This document shows, piece by piece, positions 34,525-43,209 of a stretch of 64,000 bases of DNA. Position 1 is the stretch's first letter; every line of letters starts with the position of its first letter. The position numbers and the translations under genes are program-made. Below the pieces are notes generated by a model, which saw nothing but the letters and a program-made list of their open reading frames with translations, did not search any database and was not told the origin of the DNA. The DNA comes from Natronolimnobius sp. AArcel1. GTDB lineage: Archaea > Halobacteriota > Halobacteria > Halobacteriales > Natrialbaceae. The stretch spans positions 62,001-126,000 of the forward strand of contig NZ_JAAKXY010000006.1 in assembly GCF_011043775.1 (NCBI RefSeq). Direction: 5' to 3'.

Positions 34525-35829
34525 GTGACGCTCCCTGACCGGTCTTCGCTTTCGCGGCGCGAGTACGTTCGGTTGGCTGTCGCAGCCGGCGGGACGGCCG
34601 CATTGAGCGCGTGCCTCGGCAGTGACGGGGACGACGCCTCGAGCGTCGACGTTCCATCGGGGACCGACGAACCGGAGTCGCTTCCGACACGACAGCACGC
34701 CTGGAACGACGCGCTGACGACCGACGAGCACGGCACCGTTCAGCCGCCAGCACATCACGTACTGGTTGCGCTGTCGCTTCAGGACAACGTGGTCGAGGAC
34801 GGACGTGTCGACAACAGTGCTCGAGAAACAACCGAAACTGCACTACGCGCGCTCGAGCGCGCCTACGAGTGGAGCAACGAGGGGCTGGTCTTTACGCTCG
34901 GCTACACGCCGGCGTACTTCGACCGGTTCGACGAGTCGCTGCCGGAGTTGGTCGATCTTCCGGAGCCTGAAGCGCTGACTGGACAAGAATCACCCGATTT
35001 CGACGACTTTGATGCCGTCTTCCACCTTGCGAGTGACAGCCCTGAGGTCGTCATCGAGGCCGAGGAAGGCCTGTTCGGTGAGGTCGAGACGCTCAACGGA
35101 GTCGACCCCGAACTCGAGACCGATCTCTCGGCGGTTTTCGATCGACTCGAGGACCAGCGCCGGACTGGCTTCGTCGGCGATGGGTTGCCAGCCGACCACA
35201 CTGATACTGACGGCGTGCCTGAGTCGGTACCCGAGGATGCGCCCTTCTTCATGGGCTTTCGCTCGGGATTTCAGGAGAGTCAGGCCACGGAGGACCGCGT
35301 GACGCTCGAGTCGGGTCCGTTCGCTGGCGGGGCAACCCAGCACGTCGAATCGATGGATATCAATCTCACGCAGTGGTTCAACCAGGAAAATCACTTCCAG
35401 CGGGTTTCGAAGATGTTCAGCCACGAACATGCCACCGAGGATCTCGTCGGCGATGTCGGCGAGACGCTTACGGGCTCGAGTGAGTTGCGTGACGAGCGGA
35501 TCGACTCGACGGCTGCGGACGCACGCAGTCACAACGTTGTTGGCCACGCACAGAAGGCCGCTCGAGCCAGAGAGGACGGTGAGCCGCTCCTCTTGCGCCG
35601 GGATTTCAATACAGTTGACAGCGGGGGGCCGGGCCTGCATTTCGTCTCGCTCCAGCACGATATCGACGAGTTCGTCCGGGTTCGCGAGGCGATGACTGGT
35701 GCGGATCTCGACGTGCCGATGGCGAACAACGGTATTCGACACTACATCTTCGTCACCCGGCGTGGAAACTACCTGGTTCCGCCACGACCACTGCGAGCGT
35801 TACCGCCAGCAGATCCGGACGCAACATGA
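34525..35829 (+). CDS. Tat lipoprotein of the DyP-type peroxidase superfamily (DUF7405-like), with an altered GxxDG motif
   Basis: A 434-residue exported lipoprotein starting with GTG. SRREYVRLAVAAG is the twin-arginine motif, LSACLGSD the lipobox. The mature part resembles DyP haem peroxidases: LVALSLQDNVVEDG, FTLGYTPAYFDR, then MGFRSGFQES where the family normally has FGFRDGISQP. The catalytic Asp of GxxDG is thus a Ser here. The later KMFSHEHA and NVVGHAQKAAR segments carry His that may serve as haem ligands. With the altered motif it may bind haem without peroxidase activity. It heads a unit with the P19-like and cohesin-like genes, a layout like EfeB-type iron uptake. Confidence 0.75.
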   Translation: MTLPDRSSLSRREYVRLAVAAGGTAALSACLGSDGDDASSVDVPSGTDEPESLPTRQHAWNDALTTDEHGTVQPPAHHVLVALSLQDNVVEDGRVDNSARETTETALRALERAYEWSNEGLVFTLGYTPAYFDRFDESLPELVDLPEPEALTGQESPDFDDFDAVFHLASDSPEVVIEAEEGLFGEVETLNGVDPELETDLSAVFDRLEDQRRTGFVGDGLPADHTDTDGVPESVPEDAPFFMGFRSGFQESQATEDRVTLESGPFAGGATQHVESMDINLTQWFNQENHFQRVSKMFSHEHATEDLVGDVGETLTGSSELRDERIDSTAADARSHNVVGHAQKAARAREDGEPLLLRRDFNTVDSGGPGLHFVSLQHDIDEFVRVREAMTGADLDVPMANNGIRHYIFVTRRGNYLVPPRPLRALPPADPDAT

Positions 35830-35884
35830 CGACTCGAGACGCTGAATCGCTTTCGAGACCACAAGACACGTGACACGACACACC

Positions 35885-37336
35885 ATGACACGACAGCTAT
35901 CAGACGGCGAGAGGACTTCGACTACGATCGACCGACGGACGGTCGTCCAGCGACTTGGTGCAGTAACCGGGACGCTCGCGCTTGCGGGCTGTCTTGGGGA
36001 GAGTGACGATGATGATACCGAGGGCGAGAGCGATACCGGCGACACAGACGGTGGCGACGATGTCGACGCGATGCCCGATCTCATCGATGTCGATGATCCG
36101 CCGGCTGCGGTCTACATTCCGACCCACCGCGAAGCCATGCGAATGCTCGAGCCGATCGAGGCCGGCGAGTACGCGCTCGCGCCGATGCTGTCGTATCCAC
36201 ACCCGTTTTGGGTGATTGCGGGCGGCGGCGATGTTGAAGACGAGGTCGAACGCGTCGAGCCTGAGGACGGCCGTGGCGTCCACATGATGTTCACGCTCTG
36301 GGACGCCGAAACGGAGACCGTTTTGCCGGTCGACGAGGGCGTCCAGATCCGGATCGAACGCGACGGCGAGCAGATCAGCGACTCCCCGCTGTCTCCGTGG
36401 CCGATGCTCTCACAGGAGATGGGGTTTCATTTCGGAGACAACGTTGTGCTCCCCGAAGACGGAACGTACACGGTCGAGGTCACGCTCCCGCCGATTTCGG
36501 CGACCAAGACTGGCGACCTCGAGGGCCGGCTGGATGACAGCCAGACAGTGAGCTTCGAGTTCGTCTATGACGACGAGTTCCGCGAGGAAGTCATCGGTGG
36601 CGTCGACTTCCTCGATGAGGTGTACTGGGGTGAACCGGGTGCGCTCGAGCCGATGGACCACGGTCATGATGCTGATGAGCACGATGACCACGATCATAGC
36701 GATCATGACGATGGCCACGACGGACACGATGACGACCACGGCGATGATGGGCACGATGACCATGGCGATCATGACGACCACGACGAGCACGGCGATCATG
36801 ATCACGATGACCACAGCGGTCATGACGACCACGATGATCATGGCGATCACGACGAGCATCATCACGTTCCCTACTCCGAGCTCCCACCGGTCGAGGCCTT
36901 CCCCGGAACGCGACTCGAGGCTGGCGATGCCGATGCAGATGACGATCTTAATGGCGACACACCGGCAACGCGAGACCTCCCACGCAGCGGCGACGCGGCG
37001 TTTCTGGCAACGCTGCTCGAGTCGGACCATCGACTGGCCGACGGCGACCAGTATCTGCTCGTTTCGCCGCGGACGCCGTACAACCGCGTGCCGCTCGCAG
37101 ATATGTCGCTCTCGGTGACGATTAACGACGATGAGGAAACGGCTCTCGAGCAAACGATTGACGACGAGTACGGACTTCATTACGGCGCGTCGCTTTCGAC
37201 CGCGGTCAAACCGGGTGCGTCGGTGACGATCACGGTGGAGTCACCACCACAGGTTGCCCGCCATCAGGGGTACGAGACGGCCTTCCTCGAGATGGAGCCG
37301 GTCGAACTCGTGGTTCCGGAGGGTGATAATGACTAA
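35885..37336 (+). CDS. Tat lipoprotein, P19/DUF7350-like metal-binding protein with a His/Asp-rich segment
   Basis: A 483-residue exported lipoprotein: IDRRTVVQRLGAV is the twin-arginine motif and LAGCLG the lipobox. Residues about 60-215 resemble the P19 (iron transporter) family with AVYIPTHREAMRMLE, YALAPMLSYPHPFWVIAGGG and the Met-rich HMMFTLWD and WPMLSQEMGFHFGD, the usual metal ligands. Residues about 257-328 consist almost entirely of His and Asp in HDDHGD-type units, an obvious metal buffer. A C-terminal beta-rich repeat (about 340-480) closes it. It is co-transcribed with the DyP-like gene; the cohesin-like gene starts within its end. Iron or copper handling at the surface is inferred. 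Confidence 0.78.
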   Translation: MTRQLSDGERTSTTIDRRTVVQRLGAVTGTLALAGCLGESDDDDTEGESDTGDTDGGDDVDAMPDLIDVDDPPAAVYIPTHREAMRMLEPIEAGEYALAPMLSYPHPFWVIAGGGDVEDEVERVEPEDGRGVHMMFTLWDAETETVLPVDEGVQIRIERDGEQISDSPLSPWPMLSQEMGFHFGDNVVLPEDGTYTVEVTLPPISATKTGDLEGRLDDSQTVSFEFVYDDEFREEVIGGVDFLDEVYWGEPGALEPMDHGHDADEHDDHDHSDHDDGHDGHDDDHGDDGHDDHGDHDDHDEHGDHDHDDHSGHDDHDDHGDHDEHHHVPYSELPPVEAFPGTRLEAGDADADDDLNGDTPATRDLPRSGDAAFLATLLESDHRLADGDQYLLVSPRTPYNRVPLADMSLSVTINDDEETALEQTIDDEYGLHYGASLSTAVKPGASVTITVESPPQVARHQGYETAFLEMEPVELVVPEGDND

Positions 37337-38192
37337 TCGGGTGCGAACGTTCACACTCGTGCTCGTGTGCGTTCTCGCGCTGTCACTGGCTGCGATGCCC
37401 GCAAGCGCCGGAGACGGAAGCGTGTCGGTCTACTTCCAGACAGAGGAGGAAAGTTCGACCACCCTTGAGATCGATGCCGACAGCGGCGACACCATCGAAC
37501 TCGAGATCGTGATGAGTGCTCACAGCGACCTCCGTGGGCAAGGAATCGACGAACTTGCTGCGACGGTCGAGTATAATACGTCCGTCTTCACCGTCACCGA
37601 AGCCGACCATGGTCCGATGCTGGCGAGCGGCGATTCCGACGCCGAGATTGACGGCTCGCTCGATGTCGACGACGATACAGGACAGCTACTGGTTGACCAG
37701 GAACGCACACCTTCGGGTGACGGTGCAACCGGAAACGACCCGTTCGCAACGCTGACGCTCGAGGTAGCGGAAGATGCTGAAGTGACGACGGAGACGCTCG
37801 AGGTCACCGATTCGTCGGCGAGTTCGGTCAGAGACTATCCGCGGTCCGTCTTCGACAACGATGCTATCATCCACGTCGAGGGCGGGGCGGACGAGTCGGA
37901 TGATGAGGGTGATGACGACGATGACGGTCCGGAGGGCGTTACACTGGGCGATGGAGTCGATGACGACACGAACGAGACAGACGACACAACTGAGACGGAC
38001 ACAACCGAGAGTGCGTCGAACGACGCTGATTCGGAGACGGACTCGAACGAAACGAGTGAGGAATCGAGCAATGGCACTTCGGACGCGGCAGACGACGCTA
38101 CAGCCGGTGACGATTCCGTCCCCGGATTCGCGATACCCGGTGCACTCATCGCGCTCGCGGTCTGGCTCGGCCTTCTCATCCGCGCCGACTAA
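37329..38192 (+). CDS. Cohesin-like surface protein with PGF-CTERM-type C-terminal anchor
   Basis: A 287-residue secreted protein. A Sec signal peptide (about 1-27, ending PASAGDGS) is followed by a cohesin-like domain of about 150 residues: VSVYFQTEEESS, DTIELEIVMSAHSDLRG, the hydrophobic core strand IDELAATVEYNTSVFTV and FATLTLEVAEDAE, matching the jelly-roll cohesin fold that in bacteria receives dockerins. A Ser/Thr/Asp-rich linker (about 190-262) and VPGFAIPGALIALAVWLG at the end match a PGF-CTERM type anchor. It overlaps the P19-like gene by 8 bases. Dockerin-bearing hydrolases are encoded 9-13 kb downstream, so partnership is plausible but unproved; the operon context points equally to metal handling. 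Confidence 0.72.
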   Translation: MTNRVRTFTLVLVCVLALSLAAMPASAGDGSVSVYFQTEEESSTTLEIDADSGDTIELEIVMSAHSDLRGQGIDELAATVEYNTSVFTVTEADHGPMLASGDSDAEIDGSLDVDDDTGQLLVDQERTPSGDGATGNDPFATLTLEVAEDAEVTTETLEVTDSSASSVRDYPRSVFDNDAIIHVEGGADESDDEGDDDDDGPEGVTLGDGVDDDTNETDDTTETDTTESASNDADSETDSNETSEESSNGTSDAADDATAGDDSVPGFAIPGALIALAVWLGLLIRAD

Positions 38193-38294
38193 CGAATTTT
38201 CGAGAGGTGTTTCGACCGTTCCGTTCGTGATGAGTATTCGCAGACTCGAGCGCAATGCCAACGTTAACACTCCCGCAAGTTGGACACTCGAGTC

Positions 38295-39230
38295 ATGACT
38301 GAGGCCGAGACGTCACGAGCGAAGGCGTGGGTGATGGCGGCACGCCCCCAGACGTTGCCCGCTGCTGCGGCACCCGTCATCGTCGGGACCGGACTCGCGG
38401 TCGCTGAAGGGGTGTTTGCCCCGCTTCCCGCACTGATGGCGCTCGTTGGGGCAGCGCTGATTCAGGTCGGGACGAACTTTGCGAACGACTACTACGATGC
38501 AATCAAGGGTGCGGATACGGACGACCGCGAGGGATTTACTCGGGTCACCCAGTCCGGGTTGATCGCACCTGAACAGGTCAAACTCGCGACGATCATTACG
38601 TTCGCGATTGCAATTCTCAGCGGCACCTATCTCGTCTATATCGGTGGTGTTCCAATCCTCGTTATTGGTCTCCTGAGCGTGTTCTGTGGCTGGGCCTACA
38701 CTGGCGGCCCGTACCCGCTTGGCTATCACGGCCTCGGCGATCTGTTCGTCTTCGTCTTCTTCGGCATCATTGCCGTCATGGGCACGTTCTACGTCCAAGC
38801 CGCGGCCGTCCTCCCCACGGATACGTTCATCACAACGATTCCCGACGGCACCGTCACGCTCGAGTCGTTTGTCGCCAGTCTCTCCATCGCAGCGCTTTCG
38901 ACCTGTATCATCATCGTGAACAACATCCGCGACCGCAAGACCGACCGGGAAGCGGGCAAACGGACGCTTGCAGTCCGACTGGGCTATCGCTGGAGTCGCG
39001 TTGAGTACGTTTTCCTTCTCGTCCTCGCCTATTTCGTCCCGGTCTGGTTCTGGCTCGAGGGCTACGGCGTGGCAACGTTGCTCCCGCTCGTGTCGGTGCC
39101 CTACGCTGCGGTAGTCACCCGAACGGTGCTGACCAGAACCGATGGCGAGGCGTTGAACCCGGCACTCGAGGGCACCGGCAAACTGCTCGCGCTGTATGCG
39201 GTACTGTTCGCCGCCGGGGTGGTGCTGTGA
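38295..39230 (+). CDS. menA: 1,4-dihydroxy-2-naphthoate polyprenyltransferase MenA
   Basis: A 311-residue UbiA-family membrane enzyme that attaches the polyprenyl chain to dihydroxynaphthoate. The first Asp-rich motif NDYYDAIKGADTDDR and the second NNIRDRKTDREAGKRTLAV coordinate Mg2+ and diphosphate. About nine transmembrane helices are predicted. The ATG at 38295 gives MTEAETSRAKAW. It overlaps menC by 4 bases (GTGA), which overlaps menE likewise, so menA-menC-menE form one transcript. It is preceded by the cohesin-like gene with a 102-base gap. Confidence 0.94.
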   Translation: MTEAETSRAKAWVMAARPQTLPAAAAPVIVGTGLAVAEGVFAPLPALMALVGAALIQVGTNFANDYYDAIKGADTDDREGFTRVTQSGLIAPEQVKLATIITFAIAILSGTYLVYIGGVPILVIGLLSVFCGWAYTGGPYPLGYHGLGDLFVFVFFGIIAVMGTFYVQAAAVLPTDTFITTIPDGTVTLESFVASLSIAALSTCIIIVNNIRDRKTDREAGKRTLAVRLGYRWSRVEYVFLLVLAYFVPVWFWLEGYGVATLLPLVSVPYAAVVTRTVLTRTDGEALNPALEGTGKLLALYAVLFAAGVVL

Positions 39231-40324
39231 ACTCCGATCGTGACCTGGATGCGACAGACGACAGCGACGACACGCTCCAGTTTTCGTATCGCCCGTTTTC
39301 ACTTGCACTCGAGAAGCCACTCGAGACCGCTGCCGGCCCAATTGACGCCCGCGAGGGCTTTCTCGTCCGTCTTGTCGATTCGAACGGCGTCGTTGGCTAC
39401 GGCGAGGCAGCCCCGCTTGCGGGGTGGACTGAATCGCTCGCCGATTGTGAAGCCGCACTCGAGCGCGTCCAACCGGCGCTCGACAAGGGTGGCCCAAGCG
39501 CGGCACTCGAGGCGGTGGATAAACGGGTTGCCGCACGCCACGCCCTATCGCTTGCATTTTCGGATCTCCAGGCGTCTCGGCAGGCGACGCCGCTGTATCG
39601 CTATCTCGGCAACGGGCCGATGATCGGTAGAGTGCCCGTGAACGCGACGATTGGCGACGGCTCGCCGGCAGACACCAGTGCGGCCGCACGCCACGCCAGT
39701 GACCGCGGCTTCTCCTGTTGCAAACTGAAAGTCGGACTACGCTCGCTCGAGGCAGATCTCGAGCGCATTCGCGAAACCCGGGCCGCCGTCGGCGAGGAAA
39801 TGGCTCTCCGCGTCGATGCGAACGAAGCCTGGACCTACGAGGAAGCCGAGCGCGCACTCGAGACGCTCGATGATCTCGATGTCGCCGTCCTCGAGCAACC
39901 ACTTCCAGCGGGCGCACTCGAGGGGCATGCGGACCTCCGTGCACAGCACTCGGGCGTCGATATCGCACTCGATGAAGGGCTGCTCGAGCACGGCATAGAC
40001 AACATCTGCGAGGTTGGGGCGGCTGATGCCGTCGTCTTGAAGCCGATGGCGCTCGGCGGGATCGATGTCGCCCGAAAGGTCGCCGCCTGGGTGACCGAAC
40101 TCGGCATTACGCCGATTATCACGACGACAATTGACGGCGTCGTCGCGCGAACGGGTGCCGTCCATCTCGCGGCAGCGATTCCCAACATCCCACCGTGTGG
40201 GCTCGCGACGGCGGACCTGCTCGCAGAGGATCTCGGACGAGACCCGGTCTTGCTCGAGAAGGGTGCTGCCGTCGTCCCGCAGGCAAAAGGACTCGGTGTC
40301 GAGGGAGTGTGGGGAGACGAATGA
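39227..40324 (+). CDS. menC: o-Succinylbenzoate synthase MenC
   Basis: A 365-residue enolase-superfamily enzyme dehydrating SHCHC to o-succinylbenzoate. Catalytic features in order are CCKLKVGL (KxK), LRVDANEAW (Mg2+ Asp), VLEQPLP (Mg2+ Glu), IALDEGLL (Mg2+ Asp) and VVLKPMALGG (second catalytic Lys). It starts with GTG overlapping menA and its stop overlaps the ATG of menE, both by 4 bases. The length is normal for the family. Related dipeptide epimerases are excluded mainly by the men gene context. Confidence 0.94.
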   Translation: MNSDRDLDATDDSDDTLQFSYRPFSLALEKPLETAAGPIDAREGFLVRLVDSNGVVGYGEAAPLAGWTESLADCEAALERVQPALDKGGPSAALEAVDKRVAARHALSLAFSDLQASRQATPLYRYLGNGPMIGRVPVNATIGDGSPADTSAAARHASDRGFSCCKLKVGLRSLEADLERIRETRAAVGEEMALRVDANEAWTYEEAERALETLDDLDVAVLEQPLPAGALEGHADLRAQHSGVDIALDEGLLEHGIDNICEVGAADAVVLKPMALGGIDVARKVAAWVTELGITPIITTTIDGVVARTGAVHLAAAIPNIPPCGLATADLLAEDLGRDPVLLEKGAAVVPQAKGLGVEGVWGDE

Positions 40325-41910
40325 CGCCAGTCGACTGGCCCACACGAGACCTCCTCTCGCACCGAGCCGCAACGACACCGAACCGAACGGCGCTGATCGA
40401 CGCCGACACCGGACGCGAGTGGACGTATCGTGAGTTCGACCGCCGGGTGGACCGGGTCATACAGGCACTCGAGGAAGCCGGTATCGACACTGACACTGCC
40501 TCGAGTGGCCGACTCGGCGTGGTCATGGATACACGGCCAGCGTTTGCGGCCGTCTTCTTCGCAGCGATGCGCTGTGGGCAGACACTCGTCCCGCTGAACG
40601 TTCGGGAAACGACGAGCGAACTCGCGACCAAAGTCGAGCGAACCGATCTCGAGGTACTCGTCTGCGAACGCGAGACAGAAGGAATGGCGCTCGAGGTAGC
40701 CACTGCTGCGTCCGAATCCAGCGAGAACGTGGCGGTCGTCTCCGTTGACGACGCTGAGTCTCCCGTTCAGTCGATTCGTTCGGCGCTCGAGTCCGAGTCA
40801 ACCCACAAAACCCAATCGACAGCGGTCGATCCCGTCGCGCTCGAGCCGGATGACACCCAACTTCTCATGTTCACGTCGGGCACGTCGGGCGAGCCGAAGA
40901 TCGTTCGACTGACGGTTGGCAATCTGGTCGCCAGCGCGACTGCTTCGGCGTTTCGCCTGGGTCTCGAGCGCGATGATCGCTGGCTGTGCTGTCTGCCGAT
41001 GTATCACATGGGTGGGATTGCACCCGTGCTCCGGTCGACGTTGTACGGCACGACCGCCGTTATCCAGCGCGAGTTCGACGCCAATGAGACTGCGCGCGTG
41101 ATGGACGAGTACGAGATCACGGGCGTCTCGCTCGTCCCGACGATGTGCAAGCGACTCCTCGAGGCGGGCTGGCAGGTTCCTGACTCGCTGCGATTCGTTC
41201 TCCTCGGCGGTGCTCCAGCCTCGAGTGAGTTGCTCGAGCGCTGTCTCGAGGCGGGCGTGCCAGTGTGCCCAACCTACGGGATGACCGAGACCGCATCGCA
41301 GGTGGCAACGGCGACACCCGCAGAACTCGGGGTTCACGAAAGAACTGTTGGCCAGCCGCTTGTCACCACCGACGTGACGATCGTCGATGAGCAAGGTAAG
41401 CCGGTCTCGAGCGGTGAATCCGGTGAACTCGTCGTTTCCGGACCGACGGTGACGCCGGGCTATCTCGACGCCGACCGGACGGCCGAGGCGTTCGGCGAGT
41501 ACGGCCTGCACACCGGCGACGTGGGGTATCGAGACGACGGTGGCCGACTCTGGATTCTCAACCGGCGCAGCGACCGAATCGTCACCGGCGGCGAGAACGT
41601 CGATCCCGGCGAAGTCGTCGCCACGTTGCGCGCGCATTCTGCAATCGAGGAGGCAGCCGTGCTCGGCCTCGAGGACGCGGAGTGGGGTGAACGAGTCGGC
41701 GCGCTTGTTGTCCCGACTGACACGGCATCGGCTCTCGAGGTCGAGGCCGTTATCGAACACTGCGACGAACAGCTTGCGGGGTTCAAGCGGCCGAAAACGC
41801 TCGGCGTCGCCGACTCGTTGCCCCGAACTGCGTCGGGGACCGTCGACCGGGAGGCTGCTCGCGAGCGACTCCTCGAGGATGGCGTCGACGTGGCTGACTG
41901 GGAGCGCTAA
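40321..41910 (+). CDS. menE: o-Succinylbenzoate-CoA ligase MenE
   Basis: A 529-residue acyl-CoA synthetase of the AMP-binding family. The ATP/AMP motif is LMFTSGTSGEPK; further motifs are YGMTETASQVA, TGDVGYRDDGGRLWILNRRSDRI and the C-terminal KRPKTLGVADSLPRTASGTVDR (quoted in short: catalytic Lys and hinge). It converts o-succinylbenzoate to its CoA ester, the substrate of MenB. It is translationally coupled to menC. No menH or menI is seen in the window, so those activities must be encoded elsewhere. Confidence 0.94.
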   Translation: MTPVDWPTRDLLSHRAATTPNRTALIDADTGREWTYREFDRRVDRVIQALEEAGIDTDTASSGRLGVVMDTRPAFAAVFFAAMRCGQTLVPLNVRETTSELATKVERTDLEVLVCERETEGMALEVATAASESSENVAVVSVDDAESPVQSIRSALESESTHKTQSTAVDPVALEPDDTQLLMFTSGTSGEPKIVRLTVGNLVASATASAFRLGLERDDRWLCCLPMYHMGGIAPVLRSTLYGTTAVIQREFDANETARVMDEYEITGVSLVPTMCKRLLEAGWQVPDSLRFVLLGGAPASSELLERCLEAGVPVCPTYGMTETASQVATATPAELGVHERTVGQPLVTTDVTIVDEQGKPVSSGESGELVVSGPTVTPGYLDADRTAEAFGEYGLHTGDVGYRDDGGRLWILNRRSDRIVTGGENVDPGEVVATLRAHSAIEEAAVLGLEDAEWGERVGALVVPTDTASALEVEAVIEHCDEQLAGFKRPKTLGVADSLPRTASGTVDREAARERLLEDGVDVADWER

Positions 41911-41964
41911 CTGCGTACCGATTTTGGAAACGGGATTAAGACGCTCGAACCCCTCTCTCGAGTC

Positions 41965-42720
41965 GTGTGTACACTCACGCTCGCCTGGCAGGTGTTTGAG
42001 GACGCGCCGGTTGCCGTCGCAGCGAACCGGGACGAGGCACTCGAGCGCGAGTCGCGCCCGCCGAGTGTCTACCGCGAGGAGCCGCTGATCGTCGCCCCGC
42101 AAGACGCCGAAGCGGGTGGCACCTGGATCGGCTACAACGAACATGGCGTGTTCGCTGGCATTACGAATCGCTGGCTCGACGCCGAACTGGCGGGTGAGCG
42201 CTCGCGCGGGCTACTCGTTGGTGACGTCCTCAAGGCCGAATCTGCCGCCGAGGCGGCAACTGTCGTCGAGAACGCCACTGTCGAAAACGAGTACGACGGC
42301 TTCAATCTCGTCATTGCCGACGCGGCCGATGCGTACTGTTTCCAGTGGGACGGTTCGCTCGAGCGAACTGTCTTCGAACCCGGCGTCCATGTCGTGGTCA
42401 ACGCTGCCGTCGACGATGATGTGTCGATTCCCGACAGTCGGGCCGAGGCCGCTCACGCGCAGGCTGCGAACGCTCGAGCAGTTCGCCGGGACCTCGCCGC
42501 CGAGCGCGATGAGTCGGTTTCGGACTGGCTCGAGCGTGCTGGGACTGTTCTGGGAGATCACGACTACGGCGTCTGTATCCACGGTGACGGGTTCGGCACG
42601 CGCTCGTCGTCGTTGCTCGCGCTCGGGTCCGACCGCAGGCAGTATCTGTTTGCGCCGGGTCCACCCTGTCGGACTTCCTACGAGGACGTTCGCCTCGAGT
42701 GCGATTTCGGTGACCATTAG
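41965..42720 (+). CDS. NRDE (TANGO2-like) family protein
   Basis: A 251-residue protein that begins with GTG then CTLTLAWQVF; the Cys at position 2 is the potential N-terminal nucleophile of an Ntn-hydrolase-like fold. AANRDEALERESRPP carries the family name motif NRDE, and GGTWIGYNEHGVFAGITNRW follows as expected. The eukaryotic relative TANGO2 has been linked to haem or lipid handling; the archaeal function is not known. It lies 54 bases after menE on the same strand and may be co-transcribed. The length is normal for the family. Confidence 0.85.
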   Translation: MCTLTLAWQVFEDAPVAVAANRDEALERESRPPSVYREEPLIVAPQDAEAGGTWIGYNEHGVFAGITNRWLDAELAGERSRGLLVGDVLKAESAAEAATVVENATVENEYDGFNLVIADAADAYCFQWDGSLERTVFEPGVHVVVNAAVDDDVSIPDSRAEAAHAQAANARAVRRDLAAERDESVSDWLERAGTVLGDHDYGVCIHGDGFGTRSSSLLALGSDRRQYLFAPGPPCRTSYEDVRLECDFGDH

Positions 42721-42788
42721 CGGTGGTCGCTCTCGCTGTCGGAACACCGAAGGGCACATTTAAGCGGCTCCCCAACGCTCTGTTGGAC

Positions 42789-42839
42789 ATGGACGCATTC
42801 TTGCCTGTCGCGACACGCACGCAGAGGTGGTCACTGTGA
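42789..42839 (+). CDS. Possible 16-residue leader peptide before the HTH gene
   Basis: An ATG at 42789 lies 27 bases after a TTTAAG TATA-like element (42759-42764), the position where leaderless transcripts begin. It opens a 16-codon frame (MDAFLPVATRTQRWSL) whose TGA overlaps the GTG of the next gene in a different frame (GTGA). This suggests translational coupling. It may be chance; the peptide resembles nothing known. Confidence 0.35.
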   Translation: MDAFLPVATRTQRWSL

Positions 42840-43186
42840 GCGTTTCCGCCGCCGAAGCGGAACTCTCGGAGGACGAACGCGCCGGCCTCGAGCTCGTTCG
42901 CGAAACTGGTGGGATTCACCAGAGCGATTTCTGGAAGGAACTGGGCGTGTCCTCGCGAAAGGGCAGCCGAATCGTCGAGTCGCTCGTTGAAAAAGACCTC
43001 GTCGACCGCGAGGAAACGGTCTACAGCGGTCACAACACCTACCACATCACGCCGACCGCTCGAGACCTTGATTTCCGGCTGCTGATGGCCGGTGACATGC
43101 TCTCGCCGTTTATCGGTGAAGAGGAAGTCGATCCAAACAGCGACGCGTTCTCGCAGTGGATCATGAACCTCGCGTACGAAGAATAA
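42836..43186 (+). CDS. Winged-helix transcription regulator (Lrp/MarR-like)
   Basis: A 116-residue DNA-binding protein. LSEDERAGLELVRETGG and IHQSDFWKELGVSSRKGSRIVESLVEKDLV form a winged helix-turn-helix; the wing follows in REETVYSGHNTYHITPTAR. The C-terminal GDMLSPFIGEEEVD and SQWIMNLAYEE complete a well-conserved haloarchaeal one-domain regulator. No ligand-binding domain is present. The GTG at 42836 was preferred because conserved sequence begins right after it; GTG at 42827 is possible. The target is unknown; it follows menE and the NRDE gene but has its own promoter. Confidence 0.82.
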   Translation: MSVSAAEAELSEDERAGLELVRETGGIHQSDFWKELGVSSRKGSRIVESLVEKDLVDREETVYSGHNTYHITPTARDLDFRLLMAGDMLSPFIGEEEVDPNSDAFSQWIMNLAYEE

Positions 43187-43209
43187 CCCGCAGTTAGCCC
43201 GTTCCCTCG

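Noticed and set aside
36650-36870. CRISPR-like or tandem DNA repeat
   Set aside because: The units are irregular and encode the His/Asp segment of the metal protein in frame; there are no unique spacers of constant length.
38313-39968. A 551-codon Arg-rich frame on the minus strand
   Set aside because: It overlaps menA and menC, both with full catalytic motifs, and has the basic composition of a shadow frame, unlike real halophile proteins.
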